From positions 24,447 through 88,446 of the forward strand of contig NZ_AEJF01000171.1 of NCBI RefSeq assembly GCF_001028175.1: 64,000 nucleotides of DNA, in the 5' to 3' direction. The notes beneath the pieces are model-generated. The model was not told the origin of the DNA and did not search any database. It was given only the letters and a program-made list of their open reading frames with translations. The position numbers were made by a program, and so were the translations under genes. Below, piece after piece: positions 16,338 to 24,610 of this stretch (within the stretch, counting starts at the first letter, position 1; each line of letters begins with the position of its first letter). Source of the stretch: Caballeronia mineralivorans PML1(12) (GTDB taxonomy: Bacteria > Pseudomonadota > Gammaproteobacteria > Burkholderiales > Burkholderiaceae).

Positions 16338-16979
16338 TTAATTTGTTCGACGTTTGGCGGATTCGCGCTTGGGCACCGCCACGCTGTCGCGGAATCGGCA
16401 GAGACAGGCGGCCTCGTGATCGTTGACCATGCCTGTCGCCTGCATGAAGGCATAGCAAATGGTTGTTCCGACGAACTTGCAGCCGTATTTCTTGAGAGCG
16501 CGGCTCATGGCGTCGGAAATCTCGTTGGAGGCGGGCGCTTGCGCATAAGTCGCGCGCGGGGTGTCGATAGGCGTATTGCCTACGAATGACCAGACGAAGT
16601 TTGCGAGCGAGCCATGTTCCGCCTGGATGCGCTGCACCGCGCGCGCGTTGGCGACGGCCGCCGAGATCTTCGCGCGATTGCGGATGATGCGGGTGTCGAG
16701 CAGCAGCCGTGCAGCGTCGTCTTCGCTGAAAGCGGCCACCCGGTCGATGTCGAAGTTGTGGAACAGAGCCCGGTAACCCTCGCGCTTGTTCAAGATCGTC
16801 AACCAGGACAACCCGGCCTGCGCGCCTTCCAGTACAAGCATTTCGAACAGGTGGCGATCGTCGTGGGAAGCAACACCCCATTCCTCGTCGTGGTAGCGGA
16901 CGAGTGCTTCCGTGGTGGCCCAGCCGCAGCGGTGCGGCTCGGTGCTGTCGTCTGGGCGGCCTTTCTTCGTGTTGGTCAT
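16338..16979 (-). CDS. tag: DNA-3-methyladenine glycosylase I
   Basis: The 213-residue protein is Tag, a base-excision enzyme that removes 3-methyladenine from alkylated DNA. Characteristic segments: HRCGWATTEALVRYHDEEWGV at the N-terminus (Cys18 and a His fit the zinc snap), FEMLVLEGAQAGLSWLTILNKREGYR of the helix-hairpin-helix core, and NDHEAACLCRF near the end with the remaining His and Cys. There is a C-terminal extension of about 20 basic residues. The gene is monocistronic and divergent from the kinase gene. Confidence 0.96.
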   Translation of the reverse strand: MTNTKKGRPDDSTEPHRCGWATTEALVRYHDEEWGVASHDDRHLFEMLVLEGAQAGLSWLTILNKREGYRALFHNFDIDRVAAFSEDDAARLLLDTRIIRNRAKISAAVANARAVQRIQAEHGSLANFVWSFVGNTPIDTPRATYAQAPASNEISDAMSRALKKYGCKFVGTTICYAFMQATGMVNDHEAACLCRFRDSVAVPKRESAKRRTN

Positions 16980-17256
16980 GTCGGATTCGGAGCGTGGGTG
17001 GTTGGCGTTCGATCAGCATAGGCGCAAGGGTTCGAGGAGAACAGTCGACCGATCGGCCAGGCGCTCTGGCCACTCACCGCCTGTATGCACGCTTTCGAAG
17101 GTTGCAGCTCCGGTGCCCGTCTGCTATCCGATGCACTTCCATCACGTTTCGTTCCGATGTCAGTTGACCCACTGCAGATCGTTGCCCGACGGGCCGGGGG
17201 ACCTAGCCCATTTGGCCGAGTGGCGGCGCGCCGGTCGTGCCGTTAAGCTTGCGCAC

Positions 17257-18159
17257 ATGACTACTTCAATTTACACACACAGGTACCTGATCGGCGTCGA
17301 CGGCGGCGGCAGCGGTACACGCGTTGTCCTGGCCGATGCAAACGGCATCGAACTGGCGCGCGCCACGGGTGGACCATCGGGCCTCGCGCTCGGCGTCGAG
17401 CGTGCGTGGGACGCAATCGAAGTGGCGTGTTCACGCGCGTTCGAAACAGCAGGCCTGCCGTTCGAGTGGAGTGCATGTGCGCTCGGCTGCGGCCTGGCTG
17501 GCGTGAATCACGCGGGGTGGCTGGCGCAGTTTCACGCAAGCGCGCCCGATGGATGCGCGCTTGCTGTCGAAAGCGACGCCTTCACCACGTTGCTTGGCGC
17601 GCATGGCGGCGAGCCGGGCGTGATCGTGGCGTTGGGAACGGGCAGCATCGCCGCGTCGCTGGATGCAGACGGCCAGTTCAGGATTGCAGGCGGTTATGGT
17701 TTTCCGAGTGGCGACGAGGCGAGCGGAGCGTGGCTGGGCTTACGGGCAGTCGTACACTTGCAGCAAGTGCTGGACGGCCGCGCACCCGCCGACGACTGGT
17801 CCGCCGCGCTTCTCGCGCACACGGATGCGACTGATCGCGACAGTCTCGTCGTATGGTTGTGCGCGGCGAATCAAACGGGTTATGCAACCCTCGCGCCGAC
17901 GGTTTTCGAGCACAGAAACCATCCGTTTGCAGCGCGTCTACTCGGGCAGGCGGGTTGCGAGATCGCAAAAATGGTGTCGGCACTGGACCCTGACCATGCG
18001 CTCCCGGTCGCGTTGTGTGGCGGACTGGCCGTACCGCTCGCGCCATTCGTGCCGCAAGAACTCCGCAACAGGTTGCGTCTGCCGCTAGCGGACTCCGCTA
18101 CAGGCGCGTTGCAACTGGCTCGCCGCGCCGCGAGCGGAAAATCGGCCCATGAGGGCTAA
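17257..18159 (+). CDS. BadF/BadG/BcrA-type ATPase, likely N-acetylglucosamine kinase
   Basis: The 300-residue protein from ATG 17257 (MTTSIYTHRYLIGVDGGGSGTRVVL) has the actin/hexokinase-fold phosphate-1 loop DGGGSGTR, the adenosine region VIVALGTGSIAA and GYGFPSGDEASGAWLG. These match bacterial GlcNAc/glucosamine kinases of the BadF family. It would phosphorylate an amino sugar, perhaps recycled from peptidoglycan, in the cytosol. An in-frame upstream extension to 16912 overlaps tag and reads as non-protein, so the start at 17257 is chosen. No sugar transporter is adjacent. Confidence 0.87.
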   Translation: MTTSIYTHRYLIGVDGGGSGTRVVLADANGIELARATGGPSGLALGVERAWDAIEVACSRAFETAGLPFEWSACALGCGLAGVNHAGWLAQFHASAPDGCALAVESDAFTTLLGAHGGEPGVIVALGTGSIAASLDADGQFRIAGGYGFPSGDEASGAWLGLRAVVHLQQVLDGRAPADDWSAALLAHTDATDRDSLVVWLCAANQTGYATLAPTVFEHRNHPFAARLLGQAGCEIAKMVSALDPDHALPVALCGGLAVPLAPFVPQELRNRLRLPLADSATGALQLARRAASGKSAHEG

Positions 18160-18198
18160 AATGCCACGGTCCTAATGGCTTAAAGGAAACCGCTTCCT

Positions 18199-19035
18199 AT
18201 GTATTCGATTATCGCTACCGATCTCGACGGCACCTTGCTCAACACCGACCATCAGGTCGACCCGTTCACCGTCGAAACGGTCCGCGAACTGGAAGCGCGC
18301 GGCGTGCGTTTCATCATCGCGACGGGGCGGCATTATCGCGATGTGGTCGGGATTCGCAAAGTGCTCGGCATCGACGCTTATCTGATCACATCGAACGGCG
18401 CCCGTATCCATGCGCCGGACAACGAGCGCATCTATGCCCGCCACATTGCTCCGGCTGCCGTGCGTCGTCTCGTCCAGCCGGACCTGGCGGGAAGCGAGCG
18501 CGTGATTGTGAACCTCTTCGCCGACGACGCCTGGCTGATCGACCGCCACGCGCCCGAATTGCTGGCTTTTCACCAGGATTCGGGTTTCGACTATGACGTG
18601 ATGGATCTGCGTCAGCACGACGGCGAGAACATTGCGAAGGTGCTGTATATCGGCGAGCCGGACGATCTCAAGGTGACCGGCGCGAATCTCGAACGTGAAT
18701 TCGGCGATTCCATTTACGTCACTTATTCGTTGCCCGATTGTCTGGAAGTCATGACGTCAGATGTATCGAAGGGGCGAGCGTTGCAATTCGTGCTGGACCG
18801 GCTCGATATCGACACTGCGCATTGCGTGGCCTTCGGCGACAACATGAACGACATCGATCTGCTCGAAACCGCAGGCCGGCCATTCATGATGAACAACGCA
18901 AATCCGGCGCTGATAAAACGCCTGCCGAATGTTCCGCGAACCGGCAACAATTTCGAGGCCGGCGTTGCTCATCAATTGCGCGCGTTATTCGGCATGACCG
19001 ATGAACTCGCCGCGCCGGCTCGCGCCGACGAATAA
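18199..19035 (+). CDS. Cof-type HAD-superfamily phosphatase
   Basis: A 278-residue haloacid-dehalogenase phosphatase with a C2B cap (Cof/YbiV subfamily): motif I TDLDGTLLNTDH with Asp8 and Asp10, motif II IIATGR, Lys in motif III (DVSKGRAL) and motif IV FGDNMNDIDLLE. Such enzymes dephosphorylate sugar phosphates, pyridoxal phosphate or FMN precursors. The leader holds a 5-bp hairpin, AGGAA (18184-18188) with TTCCT (18194-18198), which covers the Shine-Dalgarno sequence. An IS701 element inserted 14 bp after the stop codon may have removed its terminator. Confidence 0.93.
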   Translation: MYSIIATDLDGTLLNTDHQVDPFTVETVRELEARGVRFIIATGRHYRDVVGIRKVLGIDAYLITSNGARIHAPDNERIYARHIAPAAVRRLVQPDLAGSERVIVNLFADDAWLIDRHAPELLAFHQDSGFDYDVMDLRQHDGENIAKVLYIGEPDDLKVTGANLEREFGDSIYVTYSLPDCLEVMTSDVSKGRALQFVLDRLDIDTAHCVAFGDNMNDIDLLETAGRPFMMNNANPALIKRLPNVPRTGNNFEAGVAHQLRALFGMTDELAAPARADE

Positions 19036-19049
19036 CGCCGGGGTACTAG

Positions 19050-20533
19050 TCTTACTGTGTCATAAAAATACTACATCTCCTATAATAAAGATACCGTGAC
19101 TCTCGGGCGTACATAATGAGTGGAGATGTCGACGAATTCGAAAGGTATCTTAATCATCTAGCGCAGGAGTTGGGTCATTCTGATCGGATCGCCGGCCTCA
19201 AGGGTTACTGCACCGGGCTTGTTCTGCCGTTGTCACGCAAGAGCGTAGAGCCTATGGCGGCGCATATCGATCCGATGCATGCGAGCGCGAGACATCAGGC
19301 GCTTCATCACTTTGTAGCCAAAGCGGATTGGTCAGATGCGGCACTGATGCAACGCGTGCGCGAATGGGTGGTTCCTGCATTGGCGACATACGCAGCCGAT
19401 GAGGCTGGCTATTACTGGATCATCGACGACACGGGTTTTCCGAAGAAAGGCAAGCATTCTGTAGGCGTTGCCCGCCAGTATTGTGGGCAGCTCGGCAAGC
19501 AGGATAATTGCCAGGTAGCAGTAAGTCTTTCGCTCGCCACGCAGCGCGGTAGCTTGCCTATTGCCTATCAGCTTTATCTTCCCCATGAATGGATCGACGA
19601 CCCTACTCGCAGGCAGCGGGCAGGCATTCCGGAAGACCAGATCTTCGCAACCAAACCTCAAATAGCGTTAGCGCAACTGCATGAGGCTATCGCGTCGGAT
19701 ATTCCTCCAGGGGTGGTATTGGCTGACGCCGGCTATGGCGACGAAACTGCCTTTCGGGATGGATTAACGCAAATGGGCTTGCTGTATGCGGTTGGCATTC
19801 GGCCGGGCACGTCAGTGTGGGGACCTGGAATGGCTCCTCTGCCACCCAAGCCATGGAGCGGACGAGGTAAGCCGCCGACGTTGCTGCGTCGTGCTCCAGG
19901 TCACGAGCCTCTTTCTGTCAAAGCACTGGCAATGCAAACGCCGCAAGCAGCTTATCGAACTGTCAATTGGCGCGAAGGCACTAACACCGCATTGTCATCG
20001 CGTTTCGCCGCCGTGCGTGTACGGCCTGCACACAGGGACTATTGGAGCAGTTCGGTTCGCGCAGAGGAATGGCTATTAATCGAATGGCCGGAGGGTGACG
20101 TCGAACCGCTCAAGTACTTCATGAGCACGGCACCTGAAAACGCAACGCTTGAGCAACTCGTGTTCGTCACAAAGATGCGCTGGAGAATCGAGCGTGACTA
20201 CCAAGATCTCAAACAAGAGTTTGGCCTAGGCCACTATGAAGGTCGTGGCTGGCGAGGATTTCATCATCATGCTTCGTTGAGTATCGCGGCATATGGCTTT
20301 TTGATGGCGCAGCGCCTGGGTACTGACTCCTACGGCGACAGCAAAAAAAACGGCACTAAATTCTCGCTGCCTGTCCTTCCCCCGGATTACATCCCCCGCG
20401 GCAGTCCAGCGCGCGCAACGCCATGTCCCTAACTCGATTACGACCCTGCGAATACTACTTGGACTACGACTTATGCAAAGTCTAAACATAAAACACGCAC
20501 GGATTCGACCTCATATTTTATGACACAGTAAGA
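19050..20533 (+). mobile_element. IS701-family insertion sequence (about 1484 bp) with CTAG target duplication
   Basis: Perfect 18-bp terminal inverted repeats: 19050-19067 (TCTTACTGTGTCATAAAA) and its complement at 20516-20533. Each is flanked by CTAG (19046-19049 and 20534-20537), a 4-bp target duplication that fits the YTAR rule known for the IS701 family. One DDE transposase gene fills the element. Perfect ends and target repeats indicate a fairly recent insertion into the space between the HAD gene and the small secreted-protein gene. Confidence 0.93.
19116..20432 (+). CDS. IS701-family transposase, C-terminus altered by a frameshift
   Basis: The 438-residue DDE transposase has the IS701 signatures IIDDTGFPKKGKHSVGV (first Asp), VLADAGYGD (second Asp) and WRIERDYQDLKQEFGLGHY (Glu). 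The frame ends in SPARATPCP. If two bases are restored in the (GC)n run at 20409-20416, translation continues AQRHVPNSITTLRILLGLRL..., which is the expected family tail, up to a stop at 20521-20523 within the right repeat. A GC-unit contraction therefore probably truncated the C-terminus by some 30 residues. The DDE core is intact; whether it still transposes is unknown. A TATAAT box lies at 19081-19086. Confidence 0.9.
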   Translation: MSGDVDEFERYLNHLAQELGHSDRIAGLKGYCTGLVLPLSRKSVEPMAAHIDPMHASARHQALHHFVAKADWSDAALMQRVREWVVPALATYAADEAGYYWIIDDTGFPKKGKHSVGVARQYCGQLGKQDNCQVAVSLSLATQRGSLPIAYQLYLPHEWIDDPTRRQRAGIPEDQIFATKPQIALAQLHEAIASDIPPGVVLADAGYGDETAFRDGLTQMGLLYAVGIRPGTSVWGPGMAPLPPKPWSGRGKPPTLLRRAPGHEPLSVKALAMQTPQAAYRTVNWREGTNTALSSRFAAVRVRPAHRDYWSSSVRAEEWLLIEWPEGDVEPLKYFMSTAPENATLEQLVFVTKMRWRIERDYQDLKQEFGLGHYEGRGWRGFHHHASLSIAAYGFLMAQRLGTDSYGDSKKNGTKFSLPVLPPDYIPRGSPARATPCP

Positions 20534-20588
20534 CTAGCGGGCCGTAGCGATTAGCCGCGGTCGTTTAGCCGTGGCGGTCCATAGCCGC

Positions 20589-20873
20589 TTATCCGCGACG
20601 ATCCCAGCCATCACGACGATCGTCGCCGTGATTCCAGCCGGCGCGGTTCCAGTGTCCTCGGTCCCGCCCATCCCAGCGTTCGTCGCGATGATCCCAAGCT
20701 ACCGGCGGCGCCCGGTAAAAGGGCGCTGGCTGGACATACACCGGTGCGGGTTGCACGTACTCGGGCACGCCGAGCGACAGTCCGATAGACAGATCCGTGT
20801 GAGCCTGTGCGACGCCAACCGCTCCCATCGCGAGACCTGCGGCAACCAGCAAATGAGTGACGATGCGCTTCAT
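20589..20873 (-). CDS. Small secreted Trp/Asp/Arg/Gly-rich protein
   Basis: A 94-residue protein from ATG 20873 (AAAGGAG upstream) with a clear Sec signal peptide, MKRIVTHLLVAAGLAMGAVGVAQA, cleaved before HTDLS. The mature part starts with a YVQPAPVYVQPAPFY repeat and continues with a low-complexity tail of W, D, R, H and G (WDHRDERWDGRDRGHWNRAG). Similar tails are common in small periplasmic proteins of Burkholderia, with no known function. The intact IS701 lies just downstream of its stop. Confidence 0.8.
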   Translation of the reverse strand: MKRIVTHLLVAAGLAMGAVGVAQAHTDLSIGLSLGVPEYVQPAPVYVQPAPFYRAPPVAWDHRDERWDGRDRGHWNRAGWNHGDDRRDGWDRRG

Positions 20874-21182
20874 GGTGTTCTCCTTTAGGGCGACGCGTGT
20901 CGCATGAGTCCAACGCATGAGTCCAATCTACGCAATGGCCGTTTTACGAGTATCGACGAGTTGTTAGCAGATGAAAGTAGTGCGAAAGTCGAAGGCGGGA
21001 TTTGTCCGTGAAGTAAATACCCGCACAGCCCAGCCAGCTATCGCTTCTCGGGTTACCCCTAAGTTCGGGATAAGTAAATGAACTTTTAAAACTTCTGCGA
21101 CCGGTAAACGCGCATTACATTTGTCGCGAATTATTCATATTGGCCCGCCGTATCGACCCGGCATAGACGAATCGGGCATTAA
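20874..21182. other. Intergenic region, no gene seen
   Basis: About 310 bases between the start of the small secreted-protein gene and the aqpZ terminator. It has lower GC than its surroundings and presumably contains the leftward promoter for the secreted-protein gene. No coding frame is convincing. Confidence 0.4.
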
Positions 21183-21207
21183 AAAACGGGCGCCGAGCGC
21201 CCGTTTT
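21183..21207 (-). terminator. Rho-independent terminator of aqpZ
   Basis: AAAACGGGCGC (21183-21193) pairs perfectly with GCGCCCGTTTT (21197-21207) around a 3-nt loop; read leftward a run of six T follows. It lies 28 nt after the aqpZ stop. Confidence 0.9.
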
Positions 21208-21234
21208 CTTATCGGTTTTCACCGCTTTTTAATG

Positions 21235-21954
21235 TCAGGCAGCAGAGAGCGCCCGCTTTTTCGCGCCGGTCAGCAACGGATAGACCACGCCCGCGATGAT
21301 CGCGCCAATGATCGGGGCGACCCAGAAGAGCCACAACTGTTCCACTGCCGCGCCGCCCACAAACAAGGCCGGACCCGTGGAACGCGCCGGGTTCACCGAC
21401 GTATTCGTGACCGGAATCGAGATCAGGTGAATCAGCGTCAGGCACAAGCCAATGGCGATCGGTGCGAACCCGGCGGGCGCGCGGCTGTCGGTGGCGCCCA
21501 GGATGACGAACAGAAAGAAGAACGTCATGACGACTTCACACACCAGCGCCGCGATCATCGTGTAATGACCGGGAGAGTGATCGCCGTAACCGTTGGTGGC
21601 AAAGCCGCTGGCAACGAGGTCGAAGCCCGGTGCACCGCTGGCGATCACGGACAACACATAAGCGCCGATCACGCCGCCGACCACCTGGGCGACAATGTAC
21701 GGAACCAGATCACGGGCCGGGAAGCGTCCGGCGACCGTCAAGCCGATACTCACCGCCGGATTCAGGTGGCAACCCGAAATATGGCCGATAGCGTAGGCCA
21801 TGGTGAGTACGGTCAGGCCGAACGCAAGCGCTACGCCCGCGAAGCCGATCCCGAGTTGAGGAAAACCCGCGGCTAGCACTGCGCTGCCGCAGCCGCCCAG
21901 CACGAGCCAGAACGTACCAAACATTTCTGCGCCGAGGCGCTGTCCTAATCGCAT
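21235..21954 (-). CDS. aqpZ: Aquaporin Z
   Basis: A 239-residue six-helix water channel. Both pore half-helices are visible: HLNPAVSIG (Asn65-Pro-Ala) and SVNPARSTGPA (Asn188-Pro-Ala, with the selectivity-filter Arg191 after it). A Thr at TSVNPAR (Thr185) occupies the position taken by small residues in water-selective channels. The start MRLGQRLGAEMFGTFWLVLGGCG matches the family. It is monocistronic with its own terminator. Orthodox water selectivity is expected from family; glycerol permeation is less likely. Confidence 0.95.
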   Translation of the reverse strand: MRLGQRLGAEMFGTFWLVLGGCGSAVLAAGFPQLGIGFAGVALAFGLTVLTMAYAIGHISGCHLNPAVSIGLTVAGRFPARDLVPYIVAQVVGGVIGAYVLSVIASGAPGFDLVASGFATNGYGDHSPGHYTMIAALVCEVVMTFFFLFVILGATDSRAPAGFAPIAIGLCLTLIHLISIPVTNTSVNPARSTGPALFVGGAAVEQLWLFWVAPIIGAIIAGVVYPLLTGAKKRALSAA

Positions 21955-22248
21955 GATTCGAAGTCCTAAAAATATTTAGAAAACTGAAACAATTCCGACG
22001 CTCGTGATCATGAGTATTCGTTCGGACCACCGCCGCGGGTACGCAGTGTAATCCGAGTGCGGCAACTAGTTGTCAACAATTGTTAAACCGCCAAGAACTA
22101 AGTCAACTCTTATTAGGAATGCCCTATAGTTTCAAGACTCTTCTCATTCGCATTAGGATTTCTTGCAATTGGATGTTCAAACGTTGCATCTTTTAATCGA
22201 TGCCGTTACGCTTCTCAATAATCGCGGGCTATTAGAAAGGATTGGAAA

Positions 22249-22554
22249 ATGTCGCAATACACTGAGCTCAAGGCGCAGATCGCGAAGCTTCAGGAACAAG
22301 CGGAGGAAGCACGCCGCGCGGAACTGGAAGCAGTACTGGCGGATATCCGGCGCAAGATCGTGGAGTATGGGCTGACAGCCCAGGATCTGGGACTGTCGGT
22401 CGTCCGGCGAGGCCGCCCGCCCAAGAAGGAGCCGCTGCCGCCGATCTATCAGGACCCCAAGTCAGGCAACACCTGGAGCGGCCGCGGCAAGCCACCCAAG
22501 TGGATCGTGGGAAAAAATCGCGAGCGCTTCCTGATTAGTCAGGCGCATTCCTAA
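22249..22554 (+). CDS. H-NS-family nucleoid protein (Burkholderia/BpH3 type)
   Basis: The 101-residue protein has an N-terminal coiled-coil dimerisation helix (KAQIAKLQEQAEEARRAELEA), a linker with an AT-hook-like GRPPKKEP, and the H-NS C-terminal DNA-binding motif TWSGRGKPPKWI. It would silence AT-rich, often acquired, DNA. The start at 22249 has AAAGGATTGGAAA upstream. The gene is followed by an exceptionally long terminator stem. Burkholderia genomes carry several such genes, so a specific name is not given. Confidence 0.93.
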   Translation: MSQYTELKAQIAKLQEQAEEARRAELEAVLADIRRKIVEYGLTAQDLGLSVVRRGRPPKKEPLPPIYQDPKSGNTWSGRGKPPKWIVGKNRERFLISQAHS

Positions 22555-22627
22555 AGCGCCGCATGACTGCTTCGAATATTGCTGATGAATAGGAGCAGAA
22601 TGTCCGCATGAATTGCAAAGAGCAAAA

Positions 22628-22678
22628 GCAAAGCACAAAAAAAATCCGCCCTTTCAGGCGGATTTTTTTGTGCTTTGC
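22628..22678 (+). terminator. Very long terminator stem after the H-NS gene
   Basis: The arms 22628-22650 and 22657-22678 are complementary apart from one extra A; the core is AAAATCCGCC/GGCGGATTTT with a 6-nt loop, embedded in a longer GCAAAGCAC...GTGCTTTGC stem. The A tract 5' and T tract 3' make it bidirectional, and it also faces the converging glycosyltransferase gene. Confidence 0.9.
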
Positions 22679-22780
22679 AATAAACGTTGGATAACTACGC
22701 GATCATCGTTTCCAATCGAGTCGGCGCCACATTTTCCTGAGGCGCCCAGGTCTCCAGGCGACTGAATAATTAGCTGAAAC

Positions 22781-23851
22781 TTAGCCGAGCGCGACGCGGC
22801 GCAACACAGGACGCTTCGCTGCTTGCAGCAACGCGGTATAGCTGTCGACGTAATTCTGCGCCATGGTCTTCGCGCTAAAGCGGCGTTCGAATTGCGCGCG
22901 AATTTCGGTACGCGAGAGTTCGCCGAGACGCTGGAGTGCGCCGACCGCGCCCTGCACGTCCTCGCAAATATAGCCCGTCACGCCGTGGTCGATCACTTCC
23001 GGTACCGAGCCGCGATTGAACGCGATCACCGGCGTACCGCACGCCATGGCCTCGATCATCACCAGACCAAACGGCTCCGACCAGTCGATCGGGAACAGCA
23101 ACGCTTTGGCGCCCGACAAGAACTCCGGCTTTTGCTGCTCATTGATCTCGCCGACGAATTCGACACTGGCCTTCGACTCCGCCAGCAGCGGCTCGATCGT
23201 GCTCTTGAAGTATTCCTGGTCGACCTTGTCCACCTTGGCGGCAATCTTCAGCGGCAGACCGCTTTGAGCAGCGATCTTGATGGCGAGATCGGCGCGCTTT
23301 TCGGGGCAGATACGACCGAGGAAGGCGAGGTATTCCGGCTTCTTGTGCGTTTGCGGCGTCAGCAGATTTTCCGGCAGTCCGTGATAAATCGTGTTGAGCC
23401 ATGCGGCTTGCTGCAGCGGTATGCGTTGCGAATCGGAGATCGAGATGACCGATGCTGCAGGGAATGCATCGAATACAGGCTGTAGCTCGGGCAGGTCAAG
23501 CCGGCCATGGAGCGTGGTCACAAACGGCGTGTCCATCTGCGAGAAGGTCGAGAACGGCATGTAGTCGAGGTGAAAGTGCAGCACATCGAACTCGTGCGCG
23601 CGGCGTCGCACGTTTTCAAGCAGAAGGGCGTGCGGTGCGTTCCAGTCGCGGATGGACGGATCGAGGCGCAACGCGCGCGGCCAGGCGGCTTCCAGCGTCG
23701 CTTTGGTTTGCGAGTCGCCGCTCGCGAACAGGGTCACATCGTGGCCGAGATCGACCAACGCGTCGGTCAGGTACGAAACGACGCGCTCGGTGCCGCCGTA
23801 GAACTTCGGGGGGACTGCTTCGTGCAACGGTGCAATTTGTGCGATACGCAT
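22781..23851 (-). CDS. Glycosyltransferase family 4
   Basis: A 356-residue GT-B fold enzyme from ATG 23851 (CAGGAGAG upstream), beginning MRIAQIAPLHEAVPPKFYGGTERVV with the acceptor-side Gly-rich loop. The C-terminal donor domain shows FLGRICPEKRADLAIKIA and the E-x7-E motif in SEPFGLVMIEAMACGTPVIAF. It transfers a nucleotide-sugar-derived residue to a glycan or protein; lipopolysaccharide, exopolysaccharide or flagellin could be the acceptor. It stands alone between H-NS and the mot/che operon. Twelve more in-frame residues upstream are possible but lack a good ribosome-binding site. Confidence 0.92.
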   Translation of the reverse strand: MRIAQIAPLHEAVPPKFYGGTERVVSYLTDALVDLGHDVTLFASGDSQTKATLEAAWPRALRLDPSIRDWNAPHALLLENVRRRAHEFDVLHFHLDYMPFSTFSQMDTPFVTTLHGRLDLPELQPVFDAFPAASVISISDSQRIPLQQAAWLNTIYHGLPENLLTPQTHKKPEYLAFLGRICPEKRADLAIKIAAQSGLPLKIAAKVDKVDQEYFKSTIEPLLAESKASVEFVGEINEQQKPEFLSGAKALLFPIDWSEPFGLVMIEAMACGTPVIAFNRGSVPEVIDHGVTGYICEDVQGAVGALQRLGELSRTEIRAQFERRFSAKTMAQNYVDSYTALLQAAKRPVLRRVALG

Positions 23852-24259
23852 AACGTGACTCTCCTGTTCGTGAGGGCTTCGAAGCACGGTCTCCGATAGA
23901 AACCGGTGAAGCCTTGCGGACGGGCCAGCGCCTTATGCTGCCGCCCCCTGAAAATCGGACCCGCGGTGAATCGGGTTATCCCTTACGAGCCATTATCGAG
24001 ATGACTCCCGGTATCGCCGAGTCATTTTTCAAACGCTTAACCTTGTTACAGGCCGAAACACCGGCCGTTACGAAGCTCAACGGATTGCGGAAGCCCTTAT
24101 GCGGCAAGCGATTGCGCGTCCGTCATCAAATTGCGCGGTGCAAGATGCATTGCCGAGGACGCAAGAACCAGCAAAGCGCATGCCACCGCCGTGCCACGCC
24201 GGCCATGCCCTCCCTGCGTTGGTGTCGGCCCTGGAGCGGGAAAATAAATGCGCTTCGGT
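23852..24259. other. Intergenic region upstream of motA, no gene seen (flhDC absent)
   Basis: About 400 bases without a credible gene. In related Burkholderia genomes flhD and flhC commonly precede motA; the frames here do not encode FlhD- or FlhC-like proteins. The region holds the leftward glycosyltransferase promoter and ends at the sigma-28-like promoter. Confidence 0.5.
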
Positions 24260-24286
24260 TAAAGATTTTTCACGGCCTGCCGTTAA
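24260..24286 (+). promoter_or_regulatory. Sigma-28 (FliA) promoter of the mot/che operon
   Basis: TAAAGATT (24260-24267), then 11 nt, then GCCGTTAA (24279-24286): 14 of 16 positions agree with TAAAGTTT-N11-GCCGATAA. It would give a leader of roughly 315 nt before motA. Confidence 0.8.
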
Positions 24287-24610
24287 TCAGGCGGTAAGCC
24301 ATCCGGCTGGCAAAACGATTCGTCTGATCTCTCAACCGGCTGATCCGTACTTACAACTTATTGCCGACCGTAAGGCGGGAACCGGCATCTTTGCCCGGTT
24401 TCTTGTTGGTACAACGGTTTGGAGGCGAGGCAGCCGACCAAACCGGCTTACCAAGCCGACCACCTTACACGCTTGAACGCGCCGCCAATAAAGACGCTGC
24501 CGGCGCGTCGTAGTGCTCTGCCCATCTGCTATTTCCCTTCAAAGTTTTCCGGCCGCTTGCCGTAAACCACTTAACGGCGGTTTCGCCGATGCAACCATGA
24601 GGGTTCGACT

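Noticed and set aside
16912..17256. N-terminal extension of the GlcNAc-kinase-like gene
   Set aside because: It overlaps tag on the other strand and its translation lacks protein character; the ASKHA fold begins right after ATG 17257.
24099..24476. Possible flhC or small gene before motA
   Set aside because: The product has no FlhC zinc Cys set or FlhD helix pattern and overlaps the sigma-28 promoter.
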